A DNA stretch of 64,000 nucleotides from Solibacillus sp. FSL H8-0538 (GCF_038003525.1 NZ_JBBOPI010000001.1:2845001-2909000), one strand, 5' to 3'; numbered from the stretch's first letter, positions 27,919 to 36,403 are shown. Made by a program: numbers and translations. Notes: a model not told the origin generated them from the letters alone.

Positions 27919-28199
27919 TCTACTTTATTGGGGGCTCCATCGTAATTATTACACTGTCAATGATTGCAGTTATTTACCGTCTTGTCGTTGGACCAAGTGC
28001 ATCAGATCGTGTTGTAGCACTCGATGCACTTGGCATTTCACTGATTTCATTAATCGCCCTTTTCTCGATTATGGTAGACACGAGCTATTTCCTCGAAATT
28101 ATTTTACTGCTGGCGATTTTATCATTTATCGGTACAGTAGCTTTCTCAAAATTTATTGAGAAAGGAGATATTATCGACCGTGACAATTCTAGCAAATAG
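27915..28199 (+). CDS. mrpF: Na+/H+ antiporter subunit MrpF
   Basis: 94 residues, three membrane segments, with the MrpF core YRLVVGPSASDRVVALDAL, whose conserved Asp sits in the membrane. ATGA overlap with mrpE gives translational coupling. Confidence 0.95.
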   Translation: MIYFIGGSIVIITLSMIAVIYRLVVGPSASDRVVALDALGISLISLIALFSIMVDTSYFLEIILLLAILSFIGTVAFSKFIEKGDIIDRDNSSK

Positions 28200-28548
28200 T
28201 TTAGTCGTTATTTTTATTTCAATTGGTGTACTATTTATCGTCGTAGCAGCAATCGGGGTTTTCCGCTTGCCGGATCTTTATACGCGTGCACATGCGGCTT
28301 CAAAAAGTGCAACGCTTGGTGTCATGTGTCTTTTAATCGGGGTTTTCTTTTATTTCTGGTTACTCGATGGGCATTTTAATCCGCGCATTTTATTGGGGAT
28401 TTTATTCTTATTCATAACTGGGCCAGTAGGGGGGCATATTATGACGCGCTCCTCTTATATTGCCGGTGTAAAACCTTGGTCTGGGACAGTTCATGATGAT
28501 TTACATGATGAAATTGCTCGTATGAAGAAAGAACAAGGAATTGAATAA
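28180..28548 (+). CDS. mrpG: Na+/H+ antiporter subunit MrpG
   Basis: 122 residues from the GTG at 28180, the usual MrpG length. It has three membrane segments and the pattern GVFRLPDLYTRAHAASKSATLGV. It overlaps mrpF by 20 bp; the upstream TTG at 28156 would add eight residues not found in the family. Last gene of the operon, with a family A repeat directly after the stop. Confidence 0.93.
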   Translation: MTILANSLVVIFISIGVLFIVVAAIGVFRLPDLYTRAHAASKSATLGVMCLLIGVFFYFWLLDGHFNPRILLGILFLFITGPVGGHIMTRSSYIAGVKPWSGTVHDDLHDEIARMKKEQGIE

Positions 28549-28549
28549 A

Positions 28550-28685
28550 GAACAAAAGCGCTAAAGCGCCTGCTTATCCCCGACAAGCTGCTTTCGATCC
28601 CTCGGGGGGCTGGCGCTTTAGCCTAGACGTTGCATTTACTTTTTTGAATGTTATCCATATGGCGAAATTTTATAATTTCCTTAAC
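28550..28685 (+). repeat. Family A repeat, copy 5 (internal deletion)
   Basis: The outer arms and tail are intact, but about 45 bp of the inner palindrome is missing. The tail has TTATCCATA at 28651, one base from a DnaA box. Confidence 0.88.
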
Positions 28686-28689
28686 GATG

Positions 28690-28740
28690 AAAAATGGGCT
28701 GTGTCAAACGTGAGTACCTCACATATGACACAGCCCTTAC
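28690..28740. terminator. Hairpin after the mrp operon
   Basis: gggctgtgtca / tgacacagccc arms enclosing a second stem gtgag / ctcac. The same outer arms recur in the hairpin at 29214. The T-run is better on the minus strand. Confidence 0.6.
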
Positions 28741-28802
28741 TACTGGAAACAGTTCTGCCATTGAAGTTTTTTTACGGCTTTCGGCAATACCTTTCAACGC
28801 AT

Positions 28803-28838
28803 AAAAAAGGTGTCTCAGTGATCTTATGAGACACCTTT
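28803..28838 (-). terminator. Terminator of the Tyr/Pro-rich protein gene
   Basis: aaaggtgtctca / tgagacaccttt arms, with a run of T on the minus strand. Confidence 0.85.
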
Positions 28839-28841
28839 CTA

Positions 28842-29093
28842 TCAATATGGACGATATGGTGGGTATGGTGGGTATGGTTGATACGTTGGATATGGTGGGT
28901 ATGGTTGATACGTTGGATATGGTGGGTATGGTTGATAGTATCTTGGCGGTGGTGGATACCGGTAGTAAGGAGGATAACGATTAAACGCCCCCCCTAAAAA
29001 ACTACCTAAAAATCCACCAATAAACGGCGCACCAAAAGGATAAAAATTCCCGAAACCTGGTGACCCATAAAAGCTGTTATTTCTCACCATCAA
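28842..29093 (-). CDS. Small Gly/Tyr/Pro-rich protein, spore-coat-like
   Basis: 83 residues. The N-terminal half is rich in Gly and Phe (FGNFYPFGAPFIGGFLGSFLGG). The C-terminal half is almost only Pro and Tyr, built on a 9-residue unit YQPYPPYPT present twice with partial copies around it. No catalytic motif. Such Tyr/Pro-rich proteins are found in spore coats and other crosslinked envelopes, so a structural role is likely but unproven. Good SD (gggagg). The DNA has a 27-bp tandem repeat, so length variation between strains is expected. Confidence 0.75.
   Translation of the reverse strand: MMVRNNSFYGSPGFGNFYPFGAPFIGGFLGSFLGGAFNRYPPYYRYPPPPRYYQPYPPYPTYQPYPPYPTYQPYPPYPPYRPY
28867..28937 (+). 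repeat. 27-bp tandem repeat inside the Tyr/Pro-rich gene
   Basis: A 27-bp unit (ggtgggtatggttgatacgt...) is present about 2.6 times. The unit is a multiple of three, so copy changes keep the frame. Confidence 0.85.
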
Positions 29094-29213
29094 ATGCCTC
29101 CCTTTTCAGCTAGTGTATGTGAGAAAGCCTAGTAGGCATAGTGATTGGCCTAATTTAAACGACTTGCCTATGTTTAAGAAAACTGTGATTGCAATACTTT
29201 ATCCACGAACAAG

Positions 29214-29258
29214 GGCTGTGCCAAAAGTGAAAATCCCCACTTTTTGACACAGCCCTTC
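29214..29258 (-). terminator. Terminator of pepA
   Basis: Arms gggctgtg and cacagccc plus an inner agtg/cact stem. The outer arm is the same as that of the hairpin at 28690. Confidence 0.65.
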
Positions 29259-29263
29259 TATTT

Positions 29264-30769
29264 TTAGTTTTCTTCACCTAATTGTTCTATAAATGTTGCA
29301 ATTGATCGTACCATCACGCCTGTGCCGCCTTTTGGTCCTAAATCATGCGGGCCTTGTGCATCAGAAGTACCCGCAATATCTAAATGGATCCACGGTGTTT
29401 CTTCAGCAAATTCGCCAACAAAACCACCTGCAAAAATCATATGACCATCACTTCCTGGTGAATTATTTAAATCAGCTACAGTTGATTTTCGAATACGCTT
29501 TTTATCATTTTCTGTTAACGGCAGACGCCAAACGAATTCGCCTGTTTCGATTGTTGCTTCCATAAAGCTATCAAAGAACGCTTCATTATTTGTTAGCGCA
29601 CCTGTTTTATCAAAGCCTAGCGCCGTAATAACACCACCTGTTAGTGTTGCGACATCAATTAAATAGTTAGCACCCTGCTGCTTCGCATACGTTGTTGCAT
29701 CAGCAAGTACTAAGCGCCCTTCAGCGTCCGTATTTAACACTTCAACGGTTTTGCCATTGTACATTGTAATGACATCATCTGGCTTGAATGCATCGCCTGA
29801 AATCATATTATCTGTTGAGCCAATGACCGCGACAACATTTTGATTCGGACGTGTTTCACCAATAATTTTCATCGCGCCAAGAATGGCAGCAGCACCACCC
29901 ATATCGCCCTTCATACCGACCATGCCTGTCTTTGTTTTAATAGAATAACCACCTGTATCATACGTGACGCCTTTTCCTACTAAGCCGATAACATCTTCCC
30001 AATTGTCGCGCGCTTGATATTTAATTGTAATAAGACGCGGCTCTTGTGTTGAGCCAAGGTTTACGCTTAAAATACCACCCATGCCAAGCTCCTGTAATTG
30101 AGCTCGATCGAGTACTTCAATGTCAAAATCATATTGCTTTGCCAGGGCTGTTGCATAATCCGCAATATCGGTCGCTGTCAGCATATTTGGTGGTAAGTTA
30201 ACTAAGCTACGTGCCTCATTTACTGCATCCGCATAAATACGCCCCACTTCAAAGCTTGCAGCCACTTCATCAATATCTGCCTCCGTTACAAAATGAATTG
30301 TTTCAAAGTAAGTATCTACATCATTTGAGGTAGTTTTATAGTTAGGTACTGTATAAAACCCTAGTCCAGTGCCCTCTGCAGCTAAAAAGGCTACATCAGA
30401 TTCTTTAATAGCATCCGTTGTAAATGATTCTAACCAAATCGTTGCATCGCTTGCTTTAAGTGATTTCAGTTGCATTCCGACTAAACCAAATGTTTCACGC
30501 AGCTCATCCTCTGTTAATGTTTTGCGCTCACCTAAACCAACAAACAAAATTCGTTTAATGTGCTTGTTTGTACCTGCATACGGCAGCTTCATGATCTTTT
30601 TACGATCGGCAGAAATTTCACCTGTACGTAGCCACGCATCTACTGCCTCGCCTGAAAACACACTAAATGCATCCCAGTTTTTCATTTGCCCACGATGCTT
30701 CTGTACCCCGATAATTAATGTTTCAGTTGTAACCGTTTCAAAAGTTTTCACATCTTTTACGATATTCAT
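29264..30769 (-). CDS. pepA: Leucyl aminopeptidase, M17 family
   Basis: 501-residue cytosolic metallo-aminopeptidase. The N-terminal macro-like domain is followed by the catalytic domain, with VGKGVTYDTGGYSIK (Lys/Asp metal ligands), MKGDMGGAA and the signature NTDAEGRLVLADA. It releases N-terminal residues from peptides as a hexamer with two metals per subunit. It corresponds to B. subtilis yuiE, which also lies next to yuiD. SD ggagg precedes the ATG. Confidence 0.95.
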   Translation of the reverse strand: MNIVKDVKTFETVTTETLIIGVQKHRGQMKNWDAFSVFSGEAVDAWLRTGEISADRKKIMKLPYAGTNKHIKRILFVGLGERKTLTEDELRETFGLVGMQLKSLKASDATIWLESFTTDAIKESDVAFLAAEGTGLGFYTVPNYKTTSNDVDTYFETIHFVTEADIDEVAASFEVGRIYADAVNEARSLVNLPPNMLTATDIADYATALAKQYDFDIEVLDRAQLQELGMGGILSVNLGSTQEPRLITIKYQARDNWEDVIGLVGKGVTYDTGGYSIKTKTGMVGMKGDMGGAAAILGAMKIIGETRPNQNVVAVIGSTDNMISGDAFKPDDVITMYNGKTVEVLNTDAEGRLVLADATTYAKQQGANYLIDVATLTGGVITALGFDKTGALTNNEAFFDSFMEATIETGEFVWRLPLTENDKKRIRKSTVADLNNSPGSDGHMIFAGGFVGEFAEETPWIHLDIAGTSDAQGPHDLGPKGGTGVMVRSIATFIEQLGEEN

Positions 30770-30873
30770 AAAATAGTAGCCTCCTACTCAATAGATACCC
30801 CCATTATATACCTTAACAATTAGTTCAGGTATCGAAACAAAAAAAGTTTTCTAATAATTGAAATATTTAATGG

Positions 30874-30879
30874 TATACT
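30874..30879 (+). promoter_or_regulatory. -10 element of the yuiD promoter
   Basis: TATACT, with a weak -35. Its position rules out the ATG at 30881 as the start and supports 30911. Confidence 0.4.
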
Positions 30880-30910
30880 AATGATAAAAGTGTCGAAGGT
30901 TGGATTGCAT

Positions 30911-31387
30911 ATGGGACTATTACACAATACACCTCTCTTGCTCGGGCTATTTGCCATCGTCTTTGCTCAATTCCTAAAAGTACCGATTTCCTTTGTTATG
31001 ACGAAAAAAATTAATTGGGGCCTACTTACCTCTACTGGGGGCATGCCAAGCTCTCACTCTGCCGCTGTGACGAGCATAGCCACCGCTGTAGGTTTTGAAA
31101 CGGGCTTTGAATCACCTACCTTCGCCGTAGCTACGATGCTAGCGGGAATCGTCATGTACGATGCAAGTCATGTGCGCTTCCAGGCTGGTCAACATGCCGC
31201 CGCATTAAATGAAATTCGCCATGATCTCCATATTTTCTTCAGTGAAATTAAACGCTGGCCAGGCAAAAATGAGGAAGAAAAAATTCAAGAGCTGAAAACA
31301 TTGCTAGGTCATAAAAAAAGCGAAGTATTTATCGGAGGACTGTCTGGCATTTTATTAAGCATTTTTGTGTATGCTTTTATTGCCTAA
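30911..31387 (+). CDS. yuiD: Divergent PAP2 family membrane protein
   Basis: From the ATG at 30911 the product is 158 residues, the same length as B. subtilis YuiD. Features are LKVPISFVMTKKINWGLLTSTGGMPSSHSAAVTS and IVMYDASHVRFQAGQHA, the divergent PAP2 phosphatase motifs (GGMPSSHSA carries the catalytic His). Four membrane segments. It probably acts on a lipid or isoprenoid phosphate; the substrate is unknown. It is divergent from pepA. Confidence 0.9.
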   Translation: MGLLHNTPLLLGLFAIVFAQFLKVPISFVMTKKINWGLLTSTGGMPSSHSAAVTSIATAVGFETGFESPTFAVATMLAGIVMYDASHVRFQAGQHAAALNEIRHDLHIFFSEIKRWPGKNEEEKIQELKTLLGHKKSEVFIGGLSGILLSIFVYAFIA

Positions 31388-31427
31388 ACGCACAATTGAG
31401 AACATTCTCCTCTGTGCTTTTTCCTAT

Positions 31428-31610
31428 GGATTCTGTTAAACAAAATTGTTGTTTTTATATAATAAAGATTAGTATTGAAAACTTACTACGACCGTTCCTT
31501 GCACAGTGGTTAGCAAACATGCGAAATCGCCCAAAAGACCACACCCGCGTTGGTCTTTTGCACGGTAGGATTAGCTAATACAACAACAGGGGTGTTTAAA
31601 CTAACGCCTT
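31428..31610. mobile_element. Possible MITE-like element (about 180 bp)
   Basis: The ends ggattctgttaaacaaaatt...tgttgttt (31428-31455) and an inverted, diverged copy (31582-31610) resemble the inverted repeats at 31794 and 32361. Inside is a hairpin aaaagacca / tggtctttt (31534-31560). There is no convincing gene. Weak evidence because the right end is diverged. Confidence 0.35.
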
Positions 31611-31612
31611 TC

Positions 31613-31791
31613 CAAAACAAAAGTGCTAAAGCGCCTGCTTAACCCCGAAAAGCACTGGAGAGTTCGAAGTGAAGGCGCCCTTTGCCTTCCCCGAAGACAG
31701 ACCGCGACCTCGAGAGGCTGGCGCTTCCGCCTAGGCGTTGCATTTACAAATTTGAATGTTATCCACAAGGAAAATTTTAAAATCCCCTTAA
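31613..31791 (+). repeat. Family A repeat, copy 6, with perfect DnaA box
   Basis: Diverged but near full length: aagtgctaaagcgcctgctt, then ggctggcgcttccgcctagg. The tail carries TTATCCACA at 31759-31767. With the MITE-like element it fills the 31388-31793 gap. Confidence 0.8.
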
Positions 31792-31793
31792 AA

Positions 31794-32388
31794 TAAGGCT
31801 CTGTTTAACTACATTGTTGTTTATGTGCAATATTAAAGGCCTATATGAGTAAATTCACATACGCTTTAATTTCATTTATGTATGAAACATCAATTAAACT
31901 TTAACTATCCTGAACTTCTTTTCTTCGGAAAAACCAACTTGTTATACCAAAGATAAATCCAGAACTTAGAAAGAATGCATGGAACAGCATTGCTTCTGCC
32001 GAGAATATGGCTAATACACCGCCGAAACTAAGTGTAATAAATGCGGTAGGTATGAAAAAGGCAAGCATACAACTTAACGGATAAAAGAAATGCTTATGTT
32101 TACTAAATCTAGTATCTATTAGATTTATCATTAATAGATATATAGGAACAGCAATTATGAGGAAAGCTTGACCTCCCCAAAACAAAACAGAATAAGCATC
32201 CCCGCCAAGCGATTCGTTCCAAACGAGCTTCAAAGTTAAAACATAACACATAATACCAACTATAAATGATAACAACCCGGCAATAATCGACTTCACTATT
32301 ATCCCTACCTCTTTATTAATCTATTCTTTACTATAAAACGCACATTCTTTCTAGTCAAAAAAACAACAGTTTCATTAAACAGAGCCTA
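31794..32388. mobile_element. Small cassette flanked by inverted repeats, carrying one membrane-protein ORF
   Basis: The left end (31794-31822) and the right end (32361-32388, inverted) share ggctctgtttaa followed by tgttgttt, about 22 of 26 positions. The 595-bp unit encloses one ORF and no transposase. This is what a non-autonomous transposable cassette would look like. No target-site duplication could be identified with confidence. Confidence 0.5.
31901..32296 (-). CDS. Unknown four-helix membrane protein in an inverted-repeat cassette
   Basis: 131 residues with four hydrophobic segments (about 4-25, 36-58, 72-95, 100-122) and a short basic tail SWFFRRKEVQDS. GTG start after gaggtaggg. 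I do not recognise the family and it has no counterpart in this place in B. subtilis. The gene lies entirely within the inverted repeats at 31794 and 32361, so it may have moved in with them. Confidence 0.65.
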   Translation of the reverse strand: MKSIIAGLLSFIVGIMCYVLTLKLVWNESLGGDAYSVLFWGGQAFLIIAVPIYLLMINLIDTRFSKHKHFFYPLSCMLAFFIPTAFITLSFGGVLAIFSAEAMLFHAFFLSSGFIFGITSWFFRRKEVQDS

Positions 32389-32390
32389 AA

Positions 32391-32427
32391 ATAAAAAAAC
32401 GCGTGCACCAAGGAGGTACACACGCAA
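32391..32427 (-). terminator. Terminator of yuiB
   Basis: gcgtgcacc / ggtacacacgc hairpin with a seven-T tail on the minus strand. Confidence 0.75.
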
Positions 32428-32431
32428 CTGA

Positions 32432-32761
32432 TTAAAACATTCGATATCCTGCTTTTCGTAAATAAATCATGACAATCCCTGCAACAATAGCACCACCAAA
32501 GCCCCCCGCTAAAATGACAAAATCAACAATTTGCAGTACTTGTAGCTTGTCCATTAATGCAGGAAATGCAGTACCAGGTTTAAAAATATAATCAAGGAAG
32601 CTAACTTCATCAATAATAAATACGACAACAATAGGATACAAGACAGCCATTAACCAAGTCATGCGCAACAGCATGTTTAAAAGAAACCCAATGCCGAAAA
32701 ACATAACGAAGAATAGAACGACCGAAATAATTAATTGAACTAATGAAACTGAACCACTCAT
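32432..32761 (-). CDS. yuiB: YuiB-like membrane protein
   Basis: 109 residues from the ATG at 32761, which follows a G-rich SD (ggggggt) at 9 bases; the ATG at 32779 would add six residues. Three membrane segments: FFGIGFLLNMLLRMTWLMAVLYP, then a DE pair, and GGFGGAIVAGIVMIYLRKAGYRMF, as in B. subtilis YuiB. Function unknown. Confidence 0.85.
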   Translation of the reverse strand: MSGSVSLVQLIISVVLFFVMFFGIGFLLNMLLRMTWLMAVLYPIVVVFIIDEVSFLDYIFKPGTAFPALMDKLQVLQIVDFVILAGGFGGAIVAGIVMIYLRKAGYRMF

Positions 32762-32849
32762 GCTATGTAGACCCCCCATTTTCCTCTCATAAGTTTACAT
32801 TATTCAGAGGATGCTTTCAATTGAATCCACCACAAAATCATCTGATTCA

Positions 32850-33347
32850 TTATTTTTTAAAAAATAGATTATATTCTGTATAACCAAAAATATCGCCAGG
32901 ATTAATACCATCGATTTTATCGAGCATATGACGTTGCACATTATGTTTTGCCATTTCGACAAGCATGACAGACGCAATTTCATCTTGTGCAAGGAGCGTT
33001 GGATGAATCCATTTTGCCTCTAAAATTTCATGTTCCTGCACAATAATGTTGCAGCTTCCCGGTACAGGTTTACAATAAAAAATAGCCATATTATCACTTA
33101 TCTCATTGCGAATGACGCCTGTACGAAATCCAATAATACCTTGTACAACACAATCAATGCCGGTTTCTTCTTTTACTTCGCGTATTGCAGCCGAATTGAC
33201 AGTCTCACCTTCATTAACAAACCCCGCAGGCAATGACCAACGCCCCTTTAAACCACTATACGCTTTTTTCACGACGAGCCATTCACCGTTTTCATTTTCT
33301 ACTACTGAGGCAACACCTAACCACACTTTCCCACGATCTTTTTTCAT
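32850..33347 (-). CDS. NUDIX hydrolase
   Basis: 165 residues with a complete Nudix box ([20 protein letters not shown], then TGI), which holds the Mg2+-binding glutamates. Preceded by WSLPA, typical of nucleoside-diphosphate-X hydrolases. The substrate cannot be predicted. C-terminal extension of about 35 residues ([20 protein letters not shown]). SD aagggtg lies before the ATG. It has its own intergenic regions, so it is probably monocistronic. Confidence 0.9.
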   Translation of the reverse strand: MKKDRGKVWLGVASVVENENGEWLVVKKAYSGLKGRWSLPAGFVNEGETVNSAAIREVKEETGIDCVVQGIIGFRTGVIRNEISDNMAIFYCKPVPGSCNIIVQEHEILEAKWIHPTLLAQDEIASVMLVEMAKHNVQRHMLDKIDGINPGDIFGYTEYNLFFKK

Positions 33348-33398
33348 CTAAATCACCCTTTTTCTCTTAACTATTTCTATTATAATAGTTTCTCTAGA

Positions 33399-33484
33399 TT
33401 AGAAAGACACAACTCGCCCAAAATAAGGCGAGTTGATGACCTTACAAATGTGAATGGGAAAGCTATACTTTCTTATCCACATAA
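33399..33484 (+). repeat. Family B hairpin repeat, copy 5, with perfect DnaA box
   Basis: The cleanest copy: aactcgcc / ggcgagtt first hairpin, then gaaagctatactttc within the second, then TTATCCACA (33473-33481). Confidence 0.92.
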
Positions 33485-33485
33485 G

Positions 33486-33521
33486 AAAAACACCGTCTTC
33501 TATAAAAGAAGACAGTGTAAG
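33486..33521 (-). terminator. Terminator of yumB
   Basis: caccgtcttct / agaagacagtg hairpin with a T-rich tail on the minus strand. Confidence 0.85.
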
Positions 33522-33531
33522 GAATTATTGA

Positions 33532-34743
33532 TTATAGCAATTTAAATTTACCTTTTTTAACTGTAAGACTAACGCCACCTACTAAGTAAAGTGCACGGTT
33601 ATCTACTACTTTCTTAAGAGCAGAAGCAGATTTACCTAAGAATTTACGGCCCATTGCGTTACCGATTGCATCGTCATGTCCTAATGAACATACTGCACCT
33701 TTATCGTCGTAAACAAATTCTTCAGTATCTTCACCTTTAATAAGGTGTTTGATATTTTTCGCAATGTTTACAGCTTGTTGCATAGCGATTTGAGCTGTTG
33801 GTGGGTAAGGACGGCCCGCTTCTTCATTTAGAAGGAATGCACAGTCACCTACTACGAATACATCATCAAATTCTGGTGCACGCATATCTTTACGTACAGC
33901 GATACGCGCACGGTTAGATGCGATACCAGAAGTTTCTACTAACTTATTTCCACGGACACCAGCTGCCCAGATAACAGTACCAGCTTTGATGAACTCGAAC
34001 TCATCTTCGCCTTTTTTGATTTTAACGCCTTCTTCAGTTGCTTGTACAACTGGAGTACCGATTGAGAATTCGATACCTTTTTTCGCTAATTGAGTTTTTG
34101 CATACTCTACTAATTGTGGGTCAAAGCCTGGTAATACCATTGGAGCTGCTTCGACACATAGTACGCGTACTTTTTCTTGAGGAACATCAAACTCTTTGCA
34201 CAGTTCAGGAACACGGTTGCCAAGCTCCCCTAATAATTCGATACCTGTGAATCCAGCTCCACCTACAATAATTGTAAGCTTGCTATCATCTTTCACTTCA
34301 TCTAATGACCAAGAAGCGAATTGATATTCAATATGCTCGCGAATTTGACGAGCTGAATTTAAGTTTGCTAAAGATAATGCGTATTTATCTAAACCTTCAA
34401 TTCCGAAAGTTTCACCCTCGAATCCAAGACCAAATACTAAATAATCATACGTAAATTCACCAGCAGATGTTTCTACTTTACGTGCGTTTACATCAACATT
34501 TTCTACTGTGGCTTGTACAAATTTCACATTGCTGTTAATAACGCTTGAAACTGGGTAACGAGCTGCTTCTGGAGCAATTGTTCCTGCTCCAACTTCATGT
34601 AACCAAGTTGATTCATAATGGTAATCATTTTTATTTACTAAAATGATTTCCGCTTCTTCGCCACTAACCAATTTCTGTAAATTAACTACAGTTGTTAAGC
34701 CACCGTAACCCGCGCCTAATACTAAAATTGTCGGTCTTTTCAC
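33532..34743 (-). CDS. yumB: Type II NADH dehydrogenase-like flavoprotein YumB
   Basis: 403 residues with FAD-binding VLGAGYGGLTT at the N-terminus, a second nucleotide-binding motif IIVGGAGFTGIELLGEL, and FVVGDCAFL with PPTAQIAMQQA, the NDH-2 quinone-side segment. NDH-2 enzymes pass electrons from NADH to menaquinone at the membrane surface without pumping protons. GTG start with SD aaagggg. A second member, yutJ, is 4 kb away. Confidence 0.9.
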   Translation of the reverse strand: MKRPTILVLGAGYGGLTTVVNLQKLVSGEEAEIILVNKNDYHYESTWLHEVGAGTIAPEAARYPVSSVINSNVKFVQATVENVDVNARKVETSAGEFTYDYLVFGLGFEGETFGIEGLDKYALSLANLNSARQIREHIEYQFASWSLDEVKDDSKLTIIVGGAGFTGIELLGELGNRVPELCKEFDVPQEKVRVLCVEAAPMVLPGFDPQLVEYAKTQLAKKGIEFSIGTPVVQATEEGVKIKKGEDEFEFIKAGTVIWAAGVRGNKLVETSGIASNRARIAVRKDMRAPEFDDVFVVGDCAFLLNEEAGRPYPPTAQIAMQQAVNIAKNIKHLIKGEDTEEFVYDDKGAVCSLGHDDAIGNAMGRKFLGKSASALKKVVDNRALYLVGGVSLTVKKGKFKLL

Positions 34744-35051
34744 TTAAATCAAAACCCCTTTAATTTTATTGTACTAGCGCAAGTCAAACAAAAAAGTAAA
34801 TAGATACTTCACACGTTTGTTACGCTAGGTCGACATATTTTCGACAAAATTTCCTAAATACTATATTAGCCCTTTTCCTATACAATTTCAATACATTAGT
34901 ACACGTTAAAACAAAAACAAACATTACTAGTTTTAATTAAGTCATATCGGATATAACTAGTGAAAAACTACCAAAACAAAAAGATCCAAAAAGCTAATTT
35001 TCACCAGATTATTTTGTATACGAAATATATTTTCCGGAATTCTGACTATTT
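34744..35051. other. Intergenic region without recognised features
   Basis: AT-rich, 308 bp, upstream of yumB and downstream of the ykuI-like gene. I see no ORF, hairpin or repeat that stands out. Confidence 0.5.
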
Positions 35052-36257
35052 TCAGTTCACAATATTGTGCTCATATAAATAGTCATATGAAATATCTACA
35101 AATAGAAATTCATTGTTGTGAAGGGCCATCGAAAACGTTCGTGTGAGCTCTCCCGTTTCAATATCACTATAAATAGCAGAAAACTCGCCTTTTAGATCAT
35201 TACGCATTTTTATAATATTTAATAAAAAATATGGACGCCAACTCCAGTTTTTCCCTTTCGCTTCTTTTTGAATTTCCCACTGGTGATCTTTCCACATAAT
35301 ATTTGGAGCAGTTTGGAATCCTCTGCCATTACAAATATAAATACGGAAAGCATATTTTTCTAAAGCCTGAGCAAGCTGTAATAGCTTACCTTCATCTGTA
35401 CTTGATGGATTAAGTTGCTCCACAATTGTACAAATCGTTTTTTCTAAACGTTTCATTTCCTCATATTTTTGTTCAAGTAATTTCTTTTCAGTGACGATGA
35501 ACTGCTCGCATTCATCTCGGAAACGCTCCTTTAAGCTGTCACGCGGTATAAACCCTTTTTGCGGACGTTCTAAATATTCACCCTTATAGTAACGCGCGCC
35601 GTTTTTCCATCCGTGTTGAAGTTGGTAGACTGTTTCAACTTCTTCAATCATAAGCGAGGCACCTATTTTCAATGCTAATGCGCGCAATGTCGCAAAGACG
35701 TGATTTTGTGCACCCCATAAATTATAATTTAACTGGCCTACATTTATCTTTAATACAGTTGGCTCTAATAAGAGAATATGGTCTAACTGGCTTTGAGAGC
35801 CTACATCTTGTAGTGCAACTTTAATACCGTACGTTTTTAAATAACGGACAACGTGATGTAATTGTTGAATATCACCGACGTATTGATGCTCTGCCATTAC
35901 AAGTATGATTTTCCCAAGTAACTCTTCTGGCAGCGTTTCCTTTAACATGGCAAAATAACTCTCTCCAAAATCTAGCATTAGTAAATTGGGGTTACATGGG
36001 ATATATAAATCAATTTCATGTAATGACTGTTTGACGGCCTCGATTGATTGACGAACGACTAGCTGTTCAATTTCGGCGCAAATATCTCCAGGCGCATCCG
36101 ATCTATATGTAAACTGTTTAATATTCACTGTTTTCTCTTCATCTCGAATTTGCCCAATTACTTCATAAGCAACAATTCGATGCTCATCGGCACTATAAAT
36201 GGGTTCAAATAATATTTCTATTTGATCAAGCCTATCTAACATATCTAGTACATCCAC
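35052..36257 (-). CDS. ykuI: YkuI-like EAL-domain protein with degenerate active site
   Basis: 401 residues from the GTG at 36257 (SD aggagg, 7-base spacing). EAL domain (about 5-240) followed by the YkuI_C sensor-like domain (to the end; NWSWRPYFLLNIIKMRN). The EAL glutamate survives (AYEVIG), as do the Asn in NPNLLML and the Glu in EEVET. But the metal ligands differ: EITE is VMAE, the DD/DN pair is QD, and KID is KIN. It probably binds c-di-GMP, or a partner, rather than cleaving it. It is not in this chromosomal place in B. subtilis. Confidence 0.88.
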   Translation of the reverse strand: MDVLDMLDRLDQIEILFEPIYSADEHRIVAYEVIGQIRDEEKTVNIKQFTYRSDAPGDICAEIEQLVVRQSIEAVKQSLHEIDLYIPCNPNLLMLDFGESYFAMLKETLPEELLGKIILVMAEHQYVGDIQQLHHVVRYLKTYGIKVALQDVGSQSQLDHILLLEPTVLKINVGQLNYNLWGAQNHVFATLRALALKIGASLMIEEVETVYQLQHGWKNGARYYKGEYLERPQKGFIPRDSLKERFRDECEQFIVTEKKLLEQKYEEMKRLEKTICTIVEQLNPSSTDEGKLLQLAQALEKYAFRIYICNGRGFQTAPNIMWKDHQWEIQKEAKGKNWSWRPYFLLNIIKMRNDLKGEFSAIYSDIETGELTRTFSMALHNNEFLFVDISYDYLYEHNIVN

Positions 36258-36403
36258 AGTAAAACCTCCTAAAGCAAATCTGTTATTCCTATAATAAAGC
36301 ATCTTTTTAGTGAATTCAAAGGCAGTCGCCATTCCTCAGTTACATTCTAGGAATAATATACTTTACTATAAATAGAGACGAATAGACGGCTGAAGAGTGT
36401 TCC

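Noticed and set aside
28644-28829. 61-codon + strand ORF after mrpG
   Set aside because: It starts inside the family A repeat tail and runs through the terminator, with no SD.
31396-31578. 60-codon + strand ORF after yuiD
   Set aside because: It lies in the MITE-like element, has no SD and includes the hairpin arms.
33030-33351. Two + strand ORFs opposite the NUDIX gene
   Set aside because: Antisense frames of a gene with an intact Nudix box.
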